From NCBI GenBank assembly GCA_963402885.1, contig OY727094.1, positions 19,346,501 to 19,410,500 on the forward strand: a stretch of 64,000 bases of DNA. The letters run 5' to 3'. Of this stretch, positions 21,356-33,024 are shown piece after piece. This stretch comes from Antedon bifida. Its lineage: Eukaryota > Echinodermata > Crinoidea > Comatulida > Antedonidae. How positions within the stretch are numbered: position 1 is the first letter of the stretch; the number at the start of each line of letters is the position of its first letter. Below the pieces are notes generated by a model. It was given only the letters and a program-made list of their open reading frames with translations, was not told the origin of the DNA and did not search any database. The position numbers and the translations under genes are program-made.

Positions 21356-21720
21356 TTGAAGTATCCACAATGCACGTTATACGGAAGTCATAGTTTTGTA
21401 AAATACAGACACACTAGTTTTTATCGTTGTTTTCATTTAAATATCAGTAAGATTGTCTTAAACTGTAAATAACTAAAATATGCGAATGTATGCAAGTGTT
21501 CATAAATGTCACTACTGCTTAGGCCTATAGTATTGATACAATTTGGATTAGAACATTTACCACCAGAAAGGTAGAAAAAAACATAAAACCATTTAGAATT
21601 CTCAATAGCCAGAATGGATAGGTAATATAGCTCAAAATATATATCGCAAGAATGAGTAATCCGCGATTTTTGCATTAGAAATTTGTAACAGAGAGTGATA
21701 AGGGCGGATGTATCAGACTC
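21356..21720. repeat. Dispersed repeat copy (GAATGAGTAATCCGCG family), copy 1
   Basis: Nearly identical to 23130-23490, from GCACGTTATACGGAAGTCAT to GAATGAGTAATCCGCGATTT and GATAAGGGCGGATGTAT. The terminal block GAATGAGTAATCCGCG also occurs at about 26153 and, inverted, near 22315 and 34250. Confidence 0.8.
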
Positions 21721-21729
21721 TAAAGAAGA

Positions 21730-22330
21730 TGCATGTCACATTAAATAAAACATTTTATAAAACATATTTAATAACAAACTAGTGTCCATTCACTCATCTA
21801 CAGAAAATTATCTAACAACCATGCTAAATTAGTTCACAAAGAAAGGCCGAACAGCAACAAAAACAACCAAGCGTTACTCAGCATGGCCTATTCTTTGCCA
21901 TTACCATGTACTAACCTACGCCCGGTAAATTAAGTAATGTTTTTTATGATATAAATTAGTATAAAATACATAAATTTATTTTTTTTACCAGAGACATGTT
22001 AATATAAACTATCATTCGTGAAAACGCGCAATCAACACGGCCGGTAGCACCCGCTTGATGAAGCGAACTGTTTACTCGGCATTTTATAAAATATAATTGC
22101 ATGAAACGAACAAAATAATATCCAAACATTTAACATGATGTTGGCATGTAGTTGATAACATTTTTTATCATGAAAACACTATAGGCCTATCGGTGGAGTT
22201 CCAGGCTTAGATTAGTGTGACCGTCACAAAAAGTTGTATACATCCTGACTTATGGCGGAGCCCTACCGCATGGACAATATATTACTGCTACAGGGAAAAG
22301 TTAAAAACCACGGACTACTCATTCTTGTGA
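21730..22330. repeat. Left arm of a long inverted repeat (pairs with 26150-27055)
   Basis: CATGTCACATTAAAT, AAGAAAGGCCGAACAGCAAC, CATGATGTTGGCATGTAGTT and CTTATGGCGGAGCCCTACC all recur in reverse complement and in reverse order at 26150-27055. The arms differ by several indels. Confidence 0.75.
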
Positions 22331-23129
22331 TTGTGATGAGATTTTGAAAATATAAAACCTCTAAATGGTCGGAAATGGCACTCTCACGTTATTATAAATG
22401 TATTAAAAATATATATGTTAAATATGAAAACTGAGGCACTAGCCTATTAAATGGTGATATTGTCCCCCATCATAGGCCTATTTTGAGTAAAAGTGTCACA
22501 ACAGGGCGCTTCGCGCAAAGTCAGAGGAAGGTGCTTGGTCCTCCAGGGCCGTTGACAGGACCTGTGGCGAAGCGAACTTTGTTAAATGCCGCCCCATTGC
22601 CGGAAACAGGGCCGTACGCAGAAAATTGCAAAAGGTCCACATTTTATAGGGTCTTAAAATAAATAAGTACTAAATATTATAAAAATGGTCCAAAATATAT
22701 TAATCCGCACCCACCCAAATAAAATCCTGCGTACGGCCCTGGGAAATGATACTCTCGCACATAAAATTCATGATAAATGGCACCTGCGAACGTATATCTA
22801 GGGAAGCCCCGAAAAAAGCGCAAAATGTAATGCTTATTATAGCTCAATATTGATTTACATCAATTTGTTGAGGAAATTAAATATTTAAATATAAATAGGT
22901 ATTGATACAGTTGGGTGGGTGGCCTAGAAAAAAAAATCGGTTGCTATAATGTATACTACAGTACACAGTTACCACAGTTAGTGTAAAGTGTAACTATATT
23001 ATTATTATTAAAGACGTATCGTCCCTTTGACTAATTCCAAAAAAAAAAAAAAGATTTCGAAAAAAAGTGGGTCATTTTGAAGTATCATAATAGTTATTAA
23101 CTTTCTAACTTGCATAATCATACAATGCA
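22331..23129. other. Duplicated and low-complexity sequence, no gene
   Basis: The block at about 22610-22860 (AAAGGTCCACATTTTATAGG onward, including CCTGCGTACGGCCCTGGGAA) recurs at about 23497-23790. A poly(A) run lies at 23039-23052. No coding sequence is supported. Confidence 0.5.
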
Positions 23130-23490
23130 CCCACAATGCACGTTATACGGAAGTCATAGTCTTGTAAAATACAGACACACTAGTTTTTATCGTATTGTTT
23201 TCATTTAAATATCAGTAAGATTGTCTTAAACTGTAAATAACTAAAATAAGCGAATGTATGCAAGTGTTCATAAATGTCACTACTGCTTAGGCCTAGTATT
23301 GATACAATTTGGATTAGAACATTTACCACCAGAAAGGTAGAAAAAAACATAAAACCATTGAAAATTCTCAATAGCTAGAATGGTATAGGTAATATAGCTC
23401 AAAATATATATCGCAAGAATGAGTAATCCGCGATTTTTGCATTAGAAATTTGTAACAGAGAGTGATAAGGGCGGATGTATACAGACTCTA
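23130..23490. repeat. Dispersed repeat copy (GAATGAGTAATCCGCG family), copy 2
   Basis: Nearly identical to 21356-21720, with one extra ATT in the GTTTTTATCG region and a few substitutions. Followed directly by a second copy of the 22610-22860 block. Confidence 0.8.
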
Positions 23491-23789
23491 AAGTGCAAAA
23501 AGGTCCACATTTTATAGGGTCTTAAAATAAATAAGTACTAAATATTATAAAAATGGTCCAAAATATATTAATCCGCACCCACCCAAATAAAATCCTGCGT
23601 ACGGCCCTGGGAAATGATACTCTCGCACATAAATGGCACCTGCGAACGTATATCTAGGGAAGCCCCGAAAAAGCGCAAAATTTAATGCTTATTATAGCTC
23701 CAAACAAAAAAAAAAGATTTTGAAAAAATGTGGGTCATTTTGAAGTATCATAATAGTTATTAACTTTCTAACTTGCATAATCATAAAAC

Positions 23790-24820
23790 TTCCTCGCGAT
23801 CTGTGTGAAAACACCTTCTCAACCGTGACGAGTTGTAAACAATCCTAATTAGCATCATGCATCTCGTGGTTTGAAATCGACGATTTTCCAGACGAAATGT
23901 AATCAAATTAATTTACCTGTTAATTACGTAAACTTGTTGTTTTTGGCTCGAATTTTCCACTTAAAATGAATAACTTTAATATTACTTTGATATGGTCAAT
24001 TTAAATTTAGAATATTTTGACCTTCATTTTTTGTGTTTCAAGGGACAATACATATTTAACCATGGACCTAATTTATAGGTCCATGATTTAACATATCCTC
24101 TGATGATCTGTAGGTAACCACGGCGTTCCATTTTTGACGTATATACACGTATGGCTGCTTGCTGACTGCCAGCGATCTAAACAAAGGTACGAATCGTTCG
24201 TGCCCCAGCTCGCTGTTGTATGGGTCTACAGGGTTGGGTAGGTTTGGCCAGTATGCGTACCTTTTTATGGCCAGCGGGCGTCCCGGATATTGCCCAATAT
24301 GGTCAGCGGGCGTCCAATTATTGCGCAATATTTTTTCAATGGCAGCGTCCGCGCGCTCCGTGCGTGTGAAAAATACGTACAATGCGACAGAGAGGGCGCT
24401 ATATTTACATTTTCCGCGCGACATGCCGGCCGGCCACGTACTATTATTATTATTATTATTTATCAGAAAAAAAAAATTAAATAATGTGAACTTTCATTTA
24501 AAATGTTTTTTTATTGACATTATAATAGTTTAACTATTAACAATTATTGTTATCAATTAGGCCCTAAAATACAGTAGTATAATTTATTAAATCAGTTTAA
24601 CTTAGGCTAGCCTGCTCTGAACAGATAGATAGGCTTCATGTTACATCCAGGGACCAAAATTCGTTTATTTTTCAAGTGAAAATAGGCAATTCATTTCGCA
24701 ACTCTTAGAAATTTACAGACAGCAACGGCAATTGTGACCTCTAGGCCTAATAAAAAGTAAATTTTAGCACGGCGCTGAAACATTGTGTTTTAATCAAAAG
24801 TGAAAGTACTTTTTCCTCCA
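23790..24820. other. Unassigned stretch with a GC-richer block
   Basis: At 24060-24085 a short palindrome (CATGGACCTA ... TAGGTCCATG) borders a GC-richer block up to about 24440. This block is open in several frames on both strands, which is composition rather than proof of a gene; none of the peptides matches a family I know and there are no convincing splice sites. Confidence 0.4.
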
Positions 24821-24826
24821 TTATGG

Positions 24827-24846
24827 TGGGGGGGGGGGGGGGGGGG
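24827..24846. repeat. Poly(G) run
   Basis: An uninterrupted run of about 20 G residues. It is followed by CTACCGGGCGTGTGTTGTTA, which recurs near 26411. Confidence 0.9.
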
Positions 24847-24892
24847 CTACCGGGCGTGTGTTGTTACGTGTTTTCACGAAGGATAGTTTAAT

Positions 24893-24998
24893 AATATTGA
24901 AATGTTATATATCAATAGAATAACATTATATATTTTTATATAGGAGGATGAAATGTTATATATCAATAGAATAACATTATATATTTTTATTCAAGGAA
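24893..24998. repeat. Tandem duplication, about 53-bp unit
   Basis: Two copies of AATGTTATATATCAATAGAA through ACATTATATATTTTTAT, separated by AGGAGGATGA. Confidence 0.85.
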
Positions 24999-25512
24999 TA
25001 ATCATTTTAATTTGAAAAAAAAAACATAGAGAGGCATAAAAACGAACAAAAAAATAACGGGAAAAGGTAAATTGTCCCAAAAATGTCCGCATAACAGTGC
25101 AGACTTGAGAGAGACACTTCCCTTAGCTTTGGCGCTAAAACGAGTAGTCTTCTCTTCCAGCTGCTTAGAGAGGGTCTTAGCCTTCCCATCATGCATGTCG
25201 AGTTTTCTATATTTTTCGATGACAGTGCCTTGGTTTTTTAATAATAATAATAGTACGAATTTGCGCCAATCTGAAAGAAAAAGATGAATTTTCGAGGCAG
25301 ATTTATTAAAGGCGATAGTAGACGAACATGATCTAATAGAGGCGGGTAGGTCATTCCATAAGTGAAAGGCAGCAGAAGTGAATTTTCGTCTTATGTTTCA
25401 GTTATAATGGTTTAATTTCATACAATGAGTAAAGATTATTAGATTAGAAATACTCAGATTGTAATAATTTTCAGTTTGTATTTATTTGGAAATAAACAGT
25501 ATCAATATTTAA

Positions 25513-25991
25513 AGCCCCCTTCCCTACAATTTGTGACTTTTTGTAAAAATAATACATATATTACTTTAAAAACATTAAACCATGTCATTCCTTGTCTTAA
25601 ATGTACGTTATATGGTAAATTATGATAAAAAGTGAGAAACAATGCACTACCTAAGTAGCTCGCGGCGATCGACCTCTCGTGGACGGTCTTAGGCCTAGCC
25701 TAGCTAGGCTTAGTTTTGTAGGCCTAGCTGGTAAACATCGGTAACGTACGAACATCGTACGCTAGCTATATACCTAGCCTGAAGTTGTATAGTTGCTGCA
25801 TTAATTGTCTTTCTATTTTTGCCAGACTCCGTTGATACAAATAATATAATTATTAGAATCGACTTATTTCTCACATTTTTAACCGTTTAAAGACGAAAAA
25901 AGTTATCGCAATAGGACCATATAGTATTATTTTTACATTAAATATAGTTTGTGATCTTAAATTAGATCTAAAAAACGTAGGGAAGGGGGCT
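25513..25991. mobile_element. TTAA-flanked MITE, family copy 2
   Basis: Begins AGCCCCCTTCCCTACA and ends GTAGGGAAGGGGGCT, with TTAA at 25509-25512 and 25992-25995. The interior matches 6878-7483 but lacks part of its middle. Both termini changed in a compensatory way (CACC to CCCC), so the inverted repeat is preserved. Confidence 0.85.
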
Positions 25992-26149
25992 TTAATAACA
26001 CGATTAGGATCGCCAGAACGTGCTGCAAAATTAGGTGACCTAGCCTTGCGTGATACAGACCACGCAAACTTAATTAAGACAATTTCACTTAATTTGGCGT
26101 TACACCGGACGGAGTTAGTCCACTAGAGTACTACTATAGCGTAGCTAGG

Positions 26150-27055
26150 CCAGAATGAGTAATCCGCGATTTTCCCTGTAACAGTAATATTGTCCATGTG
26201 GTAGGGCGCCGCCATAAGTGAGGATGTATACAATTTTTTGTGACGGTTACACTAATCGAAGCCTGGACCACCGGTAGTATTTTCATGATAAAAAATGTTA
26301 TCAACTACATGCCAACATCATGTTAAATGCTGTTTGGATATTTAATTGTTCGTTTCATGCAATTTATTTAGTAAAAACTGCCGAATAAACAGTTTGCTTC
26401 ATCAACCGGGCGCTACCGGGCGTGTGTTGTTACGTGTTTTCACGAAGGATAGTTTAATAATATTTCTATATTTAACTTGTTTCGTGTAAAATGATAATGA
26501 CATTTAATATTGTATCCTATAAATAACATGTATTTTGTTTAATATGTCTAGCTATGGCGCCAGTAGGCAAGATGATACATTTGTTATCAGTAACACTTCT
26601 TCCTGTATTATCAGTTGGTTTACAAATACCACCTGTACCTATACCAATATATTGAGTTGTGAATAAAATAGTTGTTAAAAAGTAGTCGAAGTGAATACAT
26701 ATTTCTTTGAGTCAGCTTTACAATACATTACAATACATTACATTACTACTGTACAAAGGTACTGGGGGTATATAACATATTTTATACTAATTTATATCAT
26801 AAAAACATTACTTAATTTACCGGGCGTAGATTAACATGCGGCAATGGCAAAGAATAGGCCGTGCTGAGTAATAACGCTTGGTTGATTTTTGGTGTTGCTG
26901 TTCGGCCTTTCTTTGTGAACTTTGTGAATTTAGCATGGTGGTAAATAATTTTCTGTAGAAGTGAATATACACTAGTTTGTTATTAAATATGTTGTATAAA
27001 ATGTTTTACAATTGCAAAATATATTATCATAATTCTATTTAATGTGACATGTATA
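26150..27055. repeat. Right arm of the long inverted repeat (pairs with 21730-22330)
   Basis: Reverse complement of the left arm, from GGTAGGGCGCCGCCATAAGT near 26210 to TTTAATGTGACATG near 27046. It carries about 300 extra bases (26460-26790) relative to the left arm. Together the arms enclose about 3.8 kb and may mark an old DNA transposon. Confidence 0.75.
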
Positions 27056-27068
27056 ATAATATCTATTA

Positions 27069-27232
27069 GTCCGGTGGCAGGAGTAGGGAATCACCAACCG
27101 GAAGGGGACAAATTGCCATCCAACTTTTCTAGACCAGAATTTTCCGTAGATTACGAATATGGAAGGTAATCGATCAGGATAGGAAGCGTTTTCGAGATAT
27201 ATGGGGTCAAAGTTCAAAATTGACCAATTACA
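27069..27232 (+). repeat. Left TIR of the TA-flanked element
   Basis: Pairs with 32820-32987 in reverse complement. A second, partial copy of its inner end (ATCAGGATAGGAAGCG) lies about 543 bases further in, near 27713, as part of a tandem block duplication. Confidence 0.85.
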
Positions 27233-28539
27233 ACAATGTATTATGTATATGTATTATAACAAATTGATTGAAGCACAATTTGGTCTTTTATTACATTTTT
27301 ATGATTATAAGTGTCTATTCAATCACCTTATGAAAAAAAAAATCATTTGTAATTAAGGGTCAAATGTCAATATTGACCAATCATAGAACGTACCTATAAA
27401 ACCAAATAAAAACTTATATTTAATAAAAATTGGATGTTTTCTCATCCTGTTAATCAATCATACGCAATGTAAAAGAGCGAATACATCATTTCATCAGTTG
27501 ACATAAGGTCAATTTCATCAGTTGACATAAGGTCAAAGGTCAACATTTTAATACACGTATTAGTTAACAAATAAATGCAAAGTTGTCCAAACTATTATAT
27601 TGATGGTTTTACAAGTAATCAAATTATTTGATTAGTAAAGTTATGTTATTTCATTATAATTTTGATTAATATAATTATAATACTAATCTAATAATAATCA
27701 AATCAGACTTTGATCAGGATAGGAAGCGAATAGGAAGAGATAAAGGGTCAAAGTTCAAAATTGACCAATTATAACAATGTATTATATACATATGTATTAT
27801 AACCAATTTATTGAAGTTCAATTTGGTCTTTTAATACATTTGTATGGTTATAGGTATCTATTCAGTCGCCTTATAAAACAAATACTTTTCAATTAAAGGT
27901 CAAATGTCAATATTGACCAATCACACAATTTGCATATAAACCCAAATAAAAACTAACATTTAAGACAAAATGTTATGTTTTATCATTCTGTTAAGACATC
28001 TATCAATCATACACAATCAAAAGAGCACATTTATCATTACACAAGTTGACATAGGTCAAATGTCAACATTTGAACAAGTGATATACTAAATAATGCAAAG
28101 TTATTCAAACTATGAGATCGATGTTCATAAATGTAATCACGTTATTTGATCAGTGAAGTTATGGTATTTTTATATTTTTTCTAGTGCGCATTATTTTAAA
28201 TGTATTAATATAATACTGTAAAATAAATAATAAAATTATTATTATTAATATTATGACGGTTAAAATGTTATGATGTTAAAATGTTACGCTGACCTTCAAT
28301 GATTTGCCACTATACAGTTGCATTTATTAGGGCTACAATATTCGTTTTTGGAAAATAAACTACTATTCATCAGAACCAGAGAATACCAATTCGTACAGGA
28401 TAGGGCATAGGCAGATCCAGGTGGCCAAACTCAATCCACAATTCACTACACAGACAGACCACAATTTTTATATAGCCACAGATAGTTTGGCCCATACAGG
28501 AAAGAGTTTCCTGTACACAAAAGATTCTAAAATAACCCA

Positions 28540-29180
28540 TATGGATTTGCCCGAATGAACAGTCTCTAGAGACCCTTTTGGGATCTCTATGTGGTGTGCT
28601 ACATAAGGCCCTGTATTAGAAATTAATATGGGGTAAATAGTTAGAACTATGGAATAAAACTAAAATGTTCACCCTCAATCTTTAAATAACATTTATGGAT
28701 TTGCCCAAATGAACCCAAGGGCCGATCCTTCATGGACCTTTGTGGGTCTACAAGAGACCCTATATTGGAAATACTGTATGTGGGGTGAAAATGTGGGTTC
28801 ATAGAGATATAATAAATATCCCTGTGCACCCTCGATCATCCATAAGGAACATTTTATGGAGTTGCCCAAATTAACCCAAGGGCCGGTCGTTCTCCATGGA
28901 TGGACATTAAGCCCCATAATGGAAATATAAGGGGTGATACTGTGAGTTCATATAGACAGGCGCGGCCCATGGAATAAAGCTGCCTGTGCACTCTCGATCC
29001 TTAAGGAACACTTATGGATTTGCCAAAATTAAACCCGCAAAGGCCGGTCCTCCATGGATGGACATTAAGCCCCATAATGGAAATATAAGGGGTGACAATG
29101 TGGTTTTATATAGACAGGAACATGGAATAAAGCTGCCTGTGCACTCTCGATCCTTAAGGAACCGATTTGGATTTGCCTAA
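28540..29180. repeat. 150-160-bp tandem array, about four units
   Basis: Each unit carries ATGGATTTGCCCAAAT, CATGGATGGACATTAAGCC, a GGGGTGA part and CTGTGCACTCTCGATCCTTA. A further lone unit occurs at about 31990-32090, on the far side of the palindrome cluster and the small gene, so later insertions or expansions split the array. Confidence 0.8.
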
Positions 29181-29269
29181 AATGAAACATAGCAGGTCTA
29201 TTTAGACTCTTCTGTGTTTCTCTACTGTATGTTCAGTTCTACATTTGGCCCCTGTATCGGATCAATGCA

Positions 29270-29830
29270 TTCCCTTACCAAAGCTGAATGCCTTCGCTTA
29301 CCATTCACAAAGCATTCGAATGCTACTCCTGGAATGCTATTATTGGCATTCGAAGGGCTAATACTTAGCATTCGAATACTAGTGGTATATAAGCATTCAA
29401 TGACTGAATTTAGCATTCGAATGCTTCTTAGCATTCACTAAGCCTTCGCTAAGCCTTCGCTAAGCCTTCCAGGGAGCCGAATTATGTAAATGAGCTAAGC
29501 ATGTGAATGGTAGCACTAGCATTCGAATGCTAAAAGTAGCATTCGAATGCTACTAGTTGAATGCTATACTAGCATTCGAATGCTAAATCTGGAAGGCTTA
29601 GCCTAGCATTCGAATGCTAGTAGGGGAATGCTAGGCTAGCATTCGAATGCTAGCCTAGCATTCGAATGCTAGTAGATGAATGTGCTAGTGAGCTTTTTTA
29701 GTGGGCGTGGTCTAGCATTCAAAACTACACATTCAAATATTGGTACACAACTGTTACACTGTAAATGCTAGTGAGCGAATTGAATGCTAAAGCATTCAAA
29801 TTCTACAGTGGGAAATGTTGTGATCCAGAT
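29270..29830. repeat. Cluster of AGCATTCGAATGCT palindromes
   Basis: About eight perfect or near-perfect copies of the 14-bp palindrome AGCATTCGAATGCT (core TTCGAA), plus half-sites GAATGCT and AAGCCTTC, in 560 bases. The half-site AGCATTC recurs in the 51-bp minisatellite at 31490-31790. Confidence 0.9.
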
Positions 29831-30399
29831 TTCTCACTTTTTATGAAGAATCTAAAATGAAAAGCGAAAAAATTCTTCAAATATACAATAAGAGATATTA
29901 AAATAAAAGATGTCTTTACTTTAATTTTTAAAAAATCAAATTTAATTCATATATTTTCGTCGATACTCGATATTTAACATTCCCAAACAGAAATAAAGTA
30001 TCAAAAAGCTATCAAACGTATAAACAGCAAGAGAGTGTAATACCTATACTGTATATGACAAAAAGGCCATATACAAATGAACAATTATCAAAATTAACTA
30101 CTTTAAAATATTTAATTTAAAACTTCAATTGACACCATGAATTTCTTTATGGAGGCATCTTCAAAGAAATATATATATACACTATATATATAAAAGGCAA
30201 ATTACTGAAAAAAATTACAATGCTGTGGCTGGATCTCAATGGAGATACAAACTAAAGTAAGCAAAAAGCTAAAAAATTATCAATTAGCAGAGCTATTGGC
30301 AACACTAGCACTTTATCTGTGCAAGTGAGAATACTTGGACAAAATTGAGAATATAAAGATAAGATAAATGAAAATAAAAATTATATATAAAATATTTAT

Positions 30400-30512
30400 C
30401 TATTTATGTAGACTCCTGCGTGCATTGGTGCATTTAGACACAAACTTCTTGTTAAATTCTACCGGGCTAACAGGAGTCCAATCATTTTTTACTGCCACGA
30501 CCTTGATATACT
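30400..30512 (-). CDS. Candidate last exon of a small spliced gene
   Basis: The minus strand has a strong acceptor (TTTTTTTTTGCAG) at 30513, then 36 codons and a TAG stop at 30400-30402. The peptide reads YIKVVAVKNDWTPVSPVEFN and then KKFVSKCTNARRSLHK. It enters in phase 1 (two bases first) and can be joined to the exon ending at 30717 (giving IRE-YIKVV) or directly to the exon ending at 31308 (giving DIKE-YIKVV). Family not recognised. Confidence 0.5.
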
Positions 30513-30716
30513 CTGCAAAAAAAAATATTGAAATATGTTAATGAAATAAAAAACCGACACCCTGTGAAAAGAAATTAAAGATAAAAAGAATGATTAAGCA
30601 ATTAAAACAAAGAGAAATGGTGGGATTCAATTTTCCCTCATATTTAATTGATCATTGAAGGCATGTTTATAAGACATGAACATGTTAAAATAGATTTAAA
30701 ATTTATAGTTAAATAC

Positions 30717-30786
30717 CTCTAATGGCATCAACAGATGATTTGTCCAATGCACTCCTGTTGGACTCTTTATTTTGTTTTCTATGTTC
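30717..30786 (-). CDS. Candidate internal exon of the small spliced gene
   Basis: The minus strand reads EHRKQNKESNRSALDKSSVD then AIR plus one base, ending at a GAG|GTATTT donor. It joins in frame to the exon at 30400-30512. Its acceptor (ACATAAAG) has a weak pyrimidine tract and it needs phase-0 entry, which the exon at 31308-31389 does not supply, so another exon is missing or this exon is used differently. Confidence 0.35.
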
Positions 30787-31307
30787 CTTTATGTACAGTC
30801 AGTATATAGCAGATAAAACTGAATTATGCACTATATTCTCTAGTCTGTAGAAGGACTATTATATTAGTATCATTCAGGTTTAATAAAAAGGATTTTATTT
30901 AATATTTACCCTTTTTAAAATAAATACATGTTGTGTTACTGTTTTTATTCATTTCAAATGTTGGAATAAGGAAATAATCTGCCATGGCATAAAAATGCCT
31001 CCACCATCCCATTGTCTTATAATAAAATAAACGATGGAGTGAAAACTGCTTTTATAGTTTAGTTAGCCCTTCTTTTTGATCAGTGATACAATGTGGTTCT
31101 AGAGTATACTATAACTATAGCCTAGGCCAGCTACACAATATAACCAGGGCACTCACTATCTACTGTAGCCTAGCCCTGGTCCCTCTCTGCTGAACTCAAC
31201 TTAGTAGGCTGTGTGTGGCTATACTCCTCCTATTATTATTAGGCCTAGCTAGTTAGTAGCCAAATACAGAATGATAAAAGAACAAGTATAGCTACTAGCT
31301 ACAATAC

Positions 31308-31389
31308 CTTTTATATCAGCAAAATCTGTGTCAGGGTTGCCAGCAGGTAAGCTGTAAAAAGAAGGAAGGCTGCAGTCTACTGTAGGCAT
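31308..31389 (-). CDS. Candidate first exon of the small spliced gene
   Basis: The minus strand has an ATG at 31389 in the context TGAGGATGCC, then MPTVDCSLPSFYSLPAGNPD and TDFADIK plus one base, ending at an AAAAG|GTATTG donor. Upstream (31395-31480) is a TE-internal region with a CCAAT-like word. The whole gene lies inside the TA-flanked element, so it may be a captured host gene or the element's own product. Function unknown. Confidence 0.45.
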
Positions 31390-31489
31390 CCTCACTCACT
31401 CAACTCAGCCTTTCTCTAGCCATTTGGTCTCTTGAATTTGAATTGGTGGTTGTTTTTTTGGCAGTTGGTGAGGATTGATCTGATTGGTT

Positions 31490-31790
31490 GAGCATTCAAT
31501 TATTTCCCTGTTTACCATTCAAAATCTCTTCCTGAATGCTACCAATGATCTTAGCATTCACACTACCATTCAACATATCTCCCTGAATGCTACCAATGTT
31601 CTTAGCATTCACACTACCATTCAAAATATCTCCCCGAATGCTACTAATGTTCTTAGCATTCACAATACCATTCAGAATATCTCCCTGAATGCTACCAATG
31701 ATCTTGGCATTCACACTACCATTCAAAATATCTCCCTGAATGCTACCAATGAACTTAGCATTCACACTACCATTCGGGATAGCTTCTGAA
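31490..31790. repeat. 51-bp minisatellite, about six units
   Basis: The unit reads GAATGCTACCAATGATCTTA then GCATTCACACTACCATTCAA and ATATCTCCCT. Because 51 is a multiple of three, both strands stay open (101 and 116 codons, for example SLNATNDLSIHTTIQNI repeats). I treat these as repeat translation, not genes. Confidence 0.9.
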
Positions 31791-32819
31791 TGCTTATTGA
31801 CTCTTGTAAGCATTCCTAAAGAATGCTTGGAAACTTTTCTTAGCATTCCGATTAAGTGGTTTTAACCATGAATGCCTAAATTCTAAAAATTACCTGTAAA
31901 TTAGCATTCGAATGCCAAGTGAATGGTTAGCGAAGGCTATTTAAGCATTCTCCTTTGGTAAGGGTTTGGCTACATAAGTTACTGTGTTAGAAATATATCG
32001 GGTAACTAAAACTGTAGGTTCCAATATTAAGCCATGGGAAAGCCTGTCTGTGCACCCTCAATCCTTTTAAAAGGAACCCATATGGATTCTCTATGAACCG
32101 TACATTCCGTTTATTAGAGATACATGGATACCTGATTAAAATTGCTCAAACGTTTCTGAAAGACATTGTACTGTATAGTAGTAGTATTCCCCTTCCACAC
32201 CTCTTTGCATTAAATCCGCACGATAGGCTCTTATGTATAGGATTTCAAAGCAATAATCACACTTGTATTTTTCAAGCAGTATAATCTATTAGATTGAATA
32301 AAAATATCTATTATAAACAATTTGCCGTTAGAAATCTCTATGCCATGTCGTTATTTAGATGAGAAAAACAGGTCAAAGGTTAAAATTACAGAAAAATAGT
32401 GTTTCAGTCACTTTTTGAAAAAAATGTTGCATTATGGCAAGTATAAACATATTGTGAACAATTTGATACCAAAATTGGCTCCTTACGACAAATATTTATT
32501 AATTTATGTTTTTAGAACCTTATTCAATTATGTCAAAGGTTAATAACCACACTTCCGGTCATTTTCAAGCAATATCATCTGTTACACTGAATATAAATGT
32601 AGATCTTGGGAACAATTTGCCCCTATTTTTAATTCTCTCCGACATGCCGTTACTTAGATATAGCAAAAAGAGGTCAAAGGTCAAAATTGCTAAAAATGGG
32701 GTTTCCGGTCAATTTTACAAAGAAAGTTCTGTTAGAGTTAATATAAACATATACATTGTAAACAATTTGACACCAAAATTATCTCACTAGGTCCAGAATT
32801 TCCAGAGATATAGCATGTT

Positions 32820-32987
32820 TTTATATTGGTCAATTTTGAACTTTGACCCCTTATATCTCGAAAACGCTTCCTATCCTGATCGATTACATTCCATATTCGT
32901 AATCTACGGAAAATTCTGGTCTAGAAAAGTTGGATGGCAATTTGTCCCCTTTCGGGTGGTGATATCCCCCTCCTGCCACCACCGGAC
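32820..32987 (-). repeat. Right TIR of the TA-flanked element
   Basis: Reverse complement of 27069-27232, ending CCACCACCGGAC at 32987 and followed by TA. A small difference, CCACCACC versus GGTGG, shows one extra triplet here. Confidence 0.85.
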
Positions 32988-33024
32988 TATTATTAAATCA
33001 AGTCGGTCTTATTTAGTCTGTATC

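Larger units (their letters stand above)
27069..32987. mobile_element. TA-flanked element of 5.9 kb with about 165-bp TIRs
   Basis: The left end starts GTCCGGTGGCAGGAG and the right end finishes CTCCTGCCACCACCGGAC; TA dinucleotides flank both. The inverted repeat runs inward about 165 bases with few mismatches (AGGATAGGAAGCG, GGTCAAAGTTCAAAATTGAC). Inside are a duplicated 540-bp block, a 150-160-bp tandem array, a cluster of AGCATTCGAATGCT palindromes, a small spliced candidate gene on the minus strand, and a 51-bp minisatellite. No transposase is visible, so it is likely non-autonomous. TA target use suggests a Tc1/mariner-like or similar integrator, which is inference. Confidence 0.75.

Noticed and set aside
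24068-24533. Open frames on both strands of a GC-richer block
   Set aside because: Low stop density from composition; the peptides overlap antisense, lack recognised domains and have no splice support.
31484-31846. Open frames of about 101 and 116 residues on both strands
   Set aside because: The 51-bp repeat is a multiple of three, so both strands stay open; no start context, splice site or known domain.
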